DNA from: UBA3775 sp964572955
GTDB taxonomy: Bacteria; Bacillota; Clostridia; Lachnospirales; Lachnospiraceae
Direction of reading: 5' to 3'
Assembly (NCBI GenBank): GCA_964572955.1
Contig: CAZNGY010000016.1
Span: forward strand, 1-35,972
DNA length: 35,972 nucleotides
Shown here: positions 33,307 to 35,972 of the stretch, piece by piece
How the letters are laid out: every line of letters starts with the position of its first letter
Position numbering within the stretch: position 1 is the stretch's first letter
Notes under the pieces: model-generated
What the model saw: only the letters and a program-made list of their open reading frames with translations
Database searches by the model: none
Told to the model about the DNA's origin: nothing
Translations under genes and position numbers: made by a program

Positions 33307-34503
33307 TTATTTTAAACTGTTAAGCAATGATTTGCCGATTGTATTCTCAGGCATCTCCAATCCGAAATTATCTGCAATTGTTGCTCCTATTACGGCAAAT
33401 GTATCCGTTTCTTCAAGCTTGCCGGATTCTTTCATTGAAGGAGAAAATGCAATAAACGGAACTTTTTCCCTTGTATGATCCGTTCCCTTATATGTCGGAT
33501 CGTTTCCATGATCTGCTGTTATAATTAGAAGATCACCGTCTCCGAGACATTCCATAAGTTCTCCCAGTTTAACGTCGAATTTTTCAAGTTCTTCTGCATA
33601 ACCATTCACATCACGTCTGTGTCCCCATAAAGCATCAAAATCAACAAGATTAACGTAACACAAACCTGTAAAATCCGATTTTGCAATTTCGATTGTCTGC
33701 TCCATTCCGTGAACCGAGCTCTTTGATTTATTTGACTGTGTAAGACCCTCACCATCGAAAATATCAAATATCTTTCCAACAGATATTACTTCAAGTCCGG
33801 CCTCTTTTAAAACATCAAGTGCTGTTTTGCCATATGGTTTAAGTGCATAATCATGACGGTTTGCCGTACGCTTGAACTCACCTTTTTTCTTTCCCACATA
33901 AGGTCTTGCAATTACTCTTCCGACCTTCCATTCGTCTTTCATTGTTATTTCTCTGGCAATTTCACAACACTTATATAACTCATCCAGACCGAATGTTTCT
34001 TCATTTCCGCATATCTGAAGCACCGAATCAGCTGATGTATATACTATCATATGTCCGGTTGCTATTTCTTCCTCCGCAAGCTCATCAAGTATCTCTGTTC
34101 CGCTTGCACTCTTATTACCTATTACCTTACGGCCTGTTCTTCTCTCAAGCTCATCAATAAGTTCAGGCGGAAACCCGGTTTCCGTAAACGTCTGGAACGG
34201 AGTAGTTATATGGAGACCCATCATTTCCCAATGCCCCGTCATTGTATCCTTACCGTTGCTTGCCTCATTGAGATTTGTATAATAAGCCAAAGGTTTATCT
34301 ACAGGCTCAATTCCCTTAAGTTCTTTCAGATTTGCCACTCCGAGCTTTCTAAGGTTCGGAATATTAAGATGCTCTGCTTTCTCGGCAATATGACCAAGAG
34401 TATCCGCTCCCGAATCATCAAAGTCCGCCGCATCCTTTGCACCGCCAACACCGCATGAATCAATTACAATCGTAAAAACTCTTTTATATTTTTTTATTTC
34501 CAT
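33307..34503 (-). CDS. deoB: Phosphopentomutase
   Basis: DeoB converts (deoxy)ribose 1-phosphate to the 5-phosphate, linking nucleoside phosphorolysis to DeoC and the pentose pathway. The 398-residue product is of normal length, in the alkaline phosphatase superfamily. The N-terminal metal site is VIDSCGVGGAKD with D15, and the second metal site is TADHGNDPTYKGTDHTREKVPF, with the expected Asp and His ligands. GAGAGG lies 5 bases before the ATG. It sits between nupC and deoC. Confidence 0.97.
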   Translation of the reverse strand: MEIKKYKRVFTIVIDSCGVGGAKDAADFDDSGADTLGHIAEKAEHLNIPNLRKLGVANLKELKGIEPVDKPLAYYTNLNEASNGKDTMTGHWEMMGLHITTPFQTFTETGFPPELIDELERRTGRKVIGNKSASGTEILDELAEEEIATGHMIVYTSADSVLQICGNEETFGLDELYKCCEIAREITMKDEWKVGRVIARPYVGKKKGEFKRTANRHDYALKPYGKTALDVLKEAGLEVISVGKIFDIFDGEGLTQSNKSKSSVHGMEQTIEIAKSDFTGLCYVNLVDFDALWGHRRDVNGYAEELEKFDVKLGELMECLGDGDLLIITADHGNDPTYKGTDHTREKVPFIAFSPSMKESGKLEETDTFAVIGATIADNFGLEMPENTIGKSLLNSLK

Positions 34504-34522
34504 ATCTACCTCTCAAAATAAT

Positions 34523-34555
34523 GACAAAGCGATGCATTTACCGCACCGCCTTGTC
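34523..34555 (-). other. Strong intercistronic hairpin between nupC and deoB
   Basis: On the minus strand GACAAGGCGGTGC and GCATCGCTTTGTC form a 13-base-pair stem (two G-T pairs) around a 7-base loop. It occupies almost the whole 60-base gap and is followed by ATTATTTTG, a poor U tract. It could be a weak attenuator, a processing site or a 3'-end stabiliser for the nupC part of the message. Confidence 0.6.
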
Positions 34556-34563
34556 TGATTTTA

Positions 34564-35766
34564 TTAAAACAGCATTATAAATCCAACAATCATTGCGCTT
34601 AAAAGACTTACAAGTACACCACCTAACATTGCGCGGAAAACAAGTTTGGAAAGTGTGCTCTTCTTTTCAGGACACAATACTGCAATACCTGATACACAAA
34701 TTCCAAGGCTTGAAAGGTTTGCAAAACCACAAAGTGAAATTGCTGCAACCATTCCTGTTCTTGGATCAAGGTTTGCCAAATTAGCACCTAAATCTTTAAA
34801 TGCTATAAATTCATTAATTATAAGTTTGTTTCCAAGTAAAGTTCCTTCCATCAGTATGTCCTTACCTTCAAAACCGAGAAGATATCCGAAAGGAGCAAAT
34901 ATATATGAGAAAATCTGTTCAAGACTTATTCCTGCAAATCCAAGAAGGAGATTGATTACTGCAACTATACCAATTATACCAACAAGTGATGCTGCTATGG
35001 AAATAACCATCTGCATACCAATTCCGGCGCCTTCCGAAATTGCATCAATTACATTTGCATTGTTTCCCTTGTTGTCCATTTTTACATCAGTAATCTCAAG
35101 CGTCTTTTCTGTCTGAGGAAGAATCATTTTTGATATAAGGATACTTCCTACAGGAACAAGGGCACTTGCAATAAGAAGGTAATCCATCGGAATACCCAGC
35201 GCATGATAACCTCCGAGTATTGATACCGACATACTTCCCATACCGGATACAAGAATAACCATAATCTCACTATCCGTCATGTTTTTAATATACTTGCTTA
35301 CAAGAATAGGGCTGTCTGTCTGTCCAAGGAACATATTTGCAACAGCTACAAAGCTCTCTACTTCCGTAGTTCCCATAATCTTTCCTATAGCCTTGCCAAT
35401 CCACTTAACAACAAATCCCAGAACACCTATATAATACAAAAGACTTACAAGTGCTGATACGAAAATAATGTTCCCCAATGTCTGAATAATAAAAATACTG
35501 CCGGTAGAAGCTCCACTGTCTGAAAGACTTCCGAATACAAACGACAGTCCATCCTGACCGCAATTGATAACTGCCGTAATACCGTCCGAAATTACTGAGA
35601 CAATCTTCTTTCCGATTGGAACCTTAACTAACAAGATTGCAATAATGAACTGAACAACAACCGCCTTTATTACTGCTTTCCAGTTAACGGCTTTTTTATT
35701 CCATGAAATTAAAAAAGCAATTCCGATAACAACAAGAATACCCAGTATATTTAACGCATATATCAT
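34564..35766 (-). CDS. nupC: Concentrative nucleoside transporter (CNT family)
   Basis: A 400-residue inner-membrane nucleoside importer driven by H+ or Na+. The ATG at 35766 is used because GGAGGG lies 7 bases upstream; the TTG at 35772 is too close to that site. Family features are the three N-terminal helices, the gate region LGNIIFVSALVSLLYYIG, NMFLGQTDSPILV (substrate loop), SGMGSMSVSILGGYHALG and, in the second half, the GTLLGNKLIINEFIAF and CGFANLSSLGICVSGI stretches. It lies 37 bases after the phosphorylase gene and feeds the nucleoside breakdown enzymes encoded around it. The NupC name follows family likeness; substrate range is not shown. Confidence 0.95.
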   Translation of the reverse strand: MIYALNILGILVVIGIAFLISWNKKAVNWKAVIKAVVVQFIIAILLVKVPIGKKIVSVISDGITAVINCGQDGLSFVFGSLSDSGASTGSIFIIQTLGNIIFVSALVSLLYYIGVLGFVVKWIGKAIGKIMGTTEVESFVAVANMFLGQTDSPILVSKYIKNMTDSEIMVILVSGMGSMSVSILGGYHALGIPMDYLLIASALVPVGSILISKMILPQTEKTLEITDVKMDNKGNNANVIDAISEGAGIGMQMVISIAASLVGIIGIVAVINLLLGFAGISLEQIFSYIFAPFGYLLGFEGKDILMEGTLLGNKLIINEFIAFKDLGANLANLDPRTGMVAAISLCGFANLSSLGICVSGIAVLCPEKKSTLSKLVFRAMLGGVLVSLLSAMIVGFIMLF

Positions 35767-35803
35767 CCCCAAACCCTCCGTTTTATTTTATCTTAAGTAA
35801 ATA

Positions 35804-35972
35804 CTATTTAGCTTTATCCGCCTCAATAAGCTTTCTGAACGCTTCTACACCAACCTTTATTGCCGACTCGGTATCGTGAACTATTGGGTTGTCCATGCCA
35901 AGTGCATTTCTTTCCTGATTTCCGACAACAAGAAAAGTAGATCCGCATCGTACCCTTAAATGTGAAGCCGCG
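35804..35972 (-). CDS. udp: Nucleoside phosphorylase, C-terminal end (probably uridine phosphorylase)
   Basis: Only the last 56 residues are in the window; the gene continues past the right edge. The visible part contains CGSTFLVVGNQERNALG and ESAIKVGVEAFRKLIEADK, ending at TAG. The NQ-E-R segment followed by AIKV-VEA-R-LI matches the C-terminal end of NP-I family uridine phosphorylases, where the NQ.R segment belongs to the active-site lid. The gene order phosphorylase, nupC, deoB, deoC makes a complete nucleoside uptake and breakdown route. A purine nucleoside phosphorylase is less likely but cannot be excluded from this fragment. Confidence 0.72.
   Translation of the reverse strand, partial: AASHLRVRCGSTFLVVGNQERNALGMDNPIVHDTESAIKVGVEAFRKLIEADKAK

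Overview
This window comes from a low-GC Gram-positive anaerobe of the Clostridia, most likely a gut or rumen Lachnospiraceae. The reasons are AT-rich coding sequence with strong GGAGG-type ribosome binding sites, a T-box leader in front of pheST, multi-membrane VanS-like kinases, a TAXI-type TRAP transporter, a lipoprotein GH5 cellulase and a bile-salt-hydrolase-like enzyme. I cannot assign a genus from sequence reading alone. Nearly all genes lie on the minus strand; the only plus-strand unit is a two-gene block at 13.2-14.8 kb. I saw no rRNA or tRNA gene, insertion sequence, phage gene or CRISPR array.

Layout, from right to left in the direction of transcription of the minus strand. (1) 35972-32548: nucleoside salvage, with the tail of a nucleoside (probably uridine) phosphorylase, nupC, deoB and deoC, closed by a strong terminator. 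(2) 32396-29242: an anion-type permease and a hybrid sensor kinase. (3) 29194-21708: a unit starting at a clear promoter and holding a MATE exporter, a LysR regulator, a choloylglycine hydrolase (bile salt hydrolase), a cardiolipin synthase and a large EAL/PAS cyclic-di-GMP phosphodiesterase. (4) 21685-20599: an unrecognised membrane protein with its own promoter and terminator. (5) 20404-18492: secreted, lipid-anchored GH5 endoglucanase with its own terminator. (6) 18427-14912: TAXI binding lipoprotein, fused TRAP permease and a VanZ-family protein.

(7) 13045-14868, plus strand: a sugar phosphate isomerase/epimerase and a ThuA-like gene that carries a one-base deletion in a G run, ended by a bidirectional terminator. 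(8) 13029-9050: divergent promoter, T-box riboswitch, pheS, pheT and terminator. (9) 8916-6024: OmpR-type response regulator and VanS-like kinase, with regularly spaced TTAAA-type boxes upstream that look like an autoregulatory site. (10) 6015-2989: VanZ-family protein, small membrane protein and an unusually long M29 aminopeptidase. (11) 2962-1: purE, purM, purN and purD (partial), driven by a promoter whose -35 region sits in a perfect 9-3-9 palindrome.

The most informative points for follow-up are the bile-related gene set (exporter, regulator, hydrolase, cardiolipin synthase, second-messenger enzyme in one run), the palindromic purE promoter, the promoter of the unknown membrane protein framed by an inverted repeat, the TTAAA boxes of the two-component system, and the frameshifted thuA. 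Most of the rest is ordinary metabolism.
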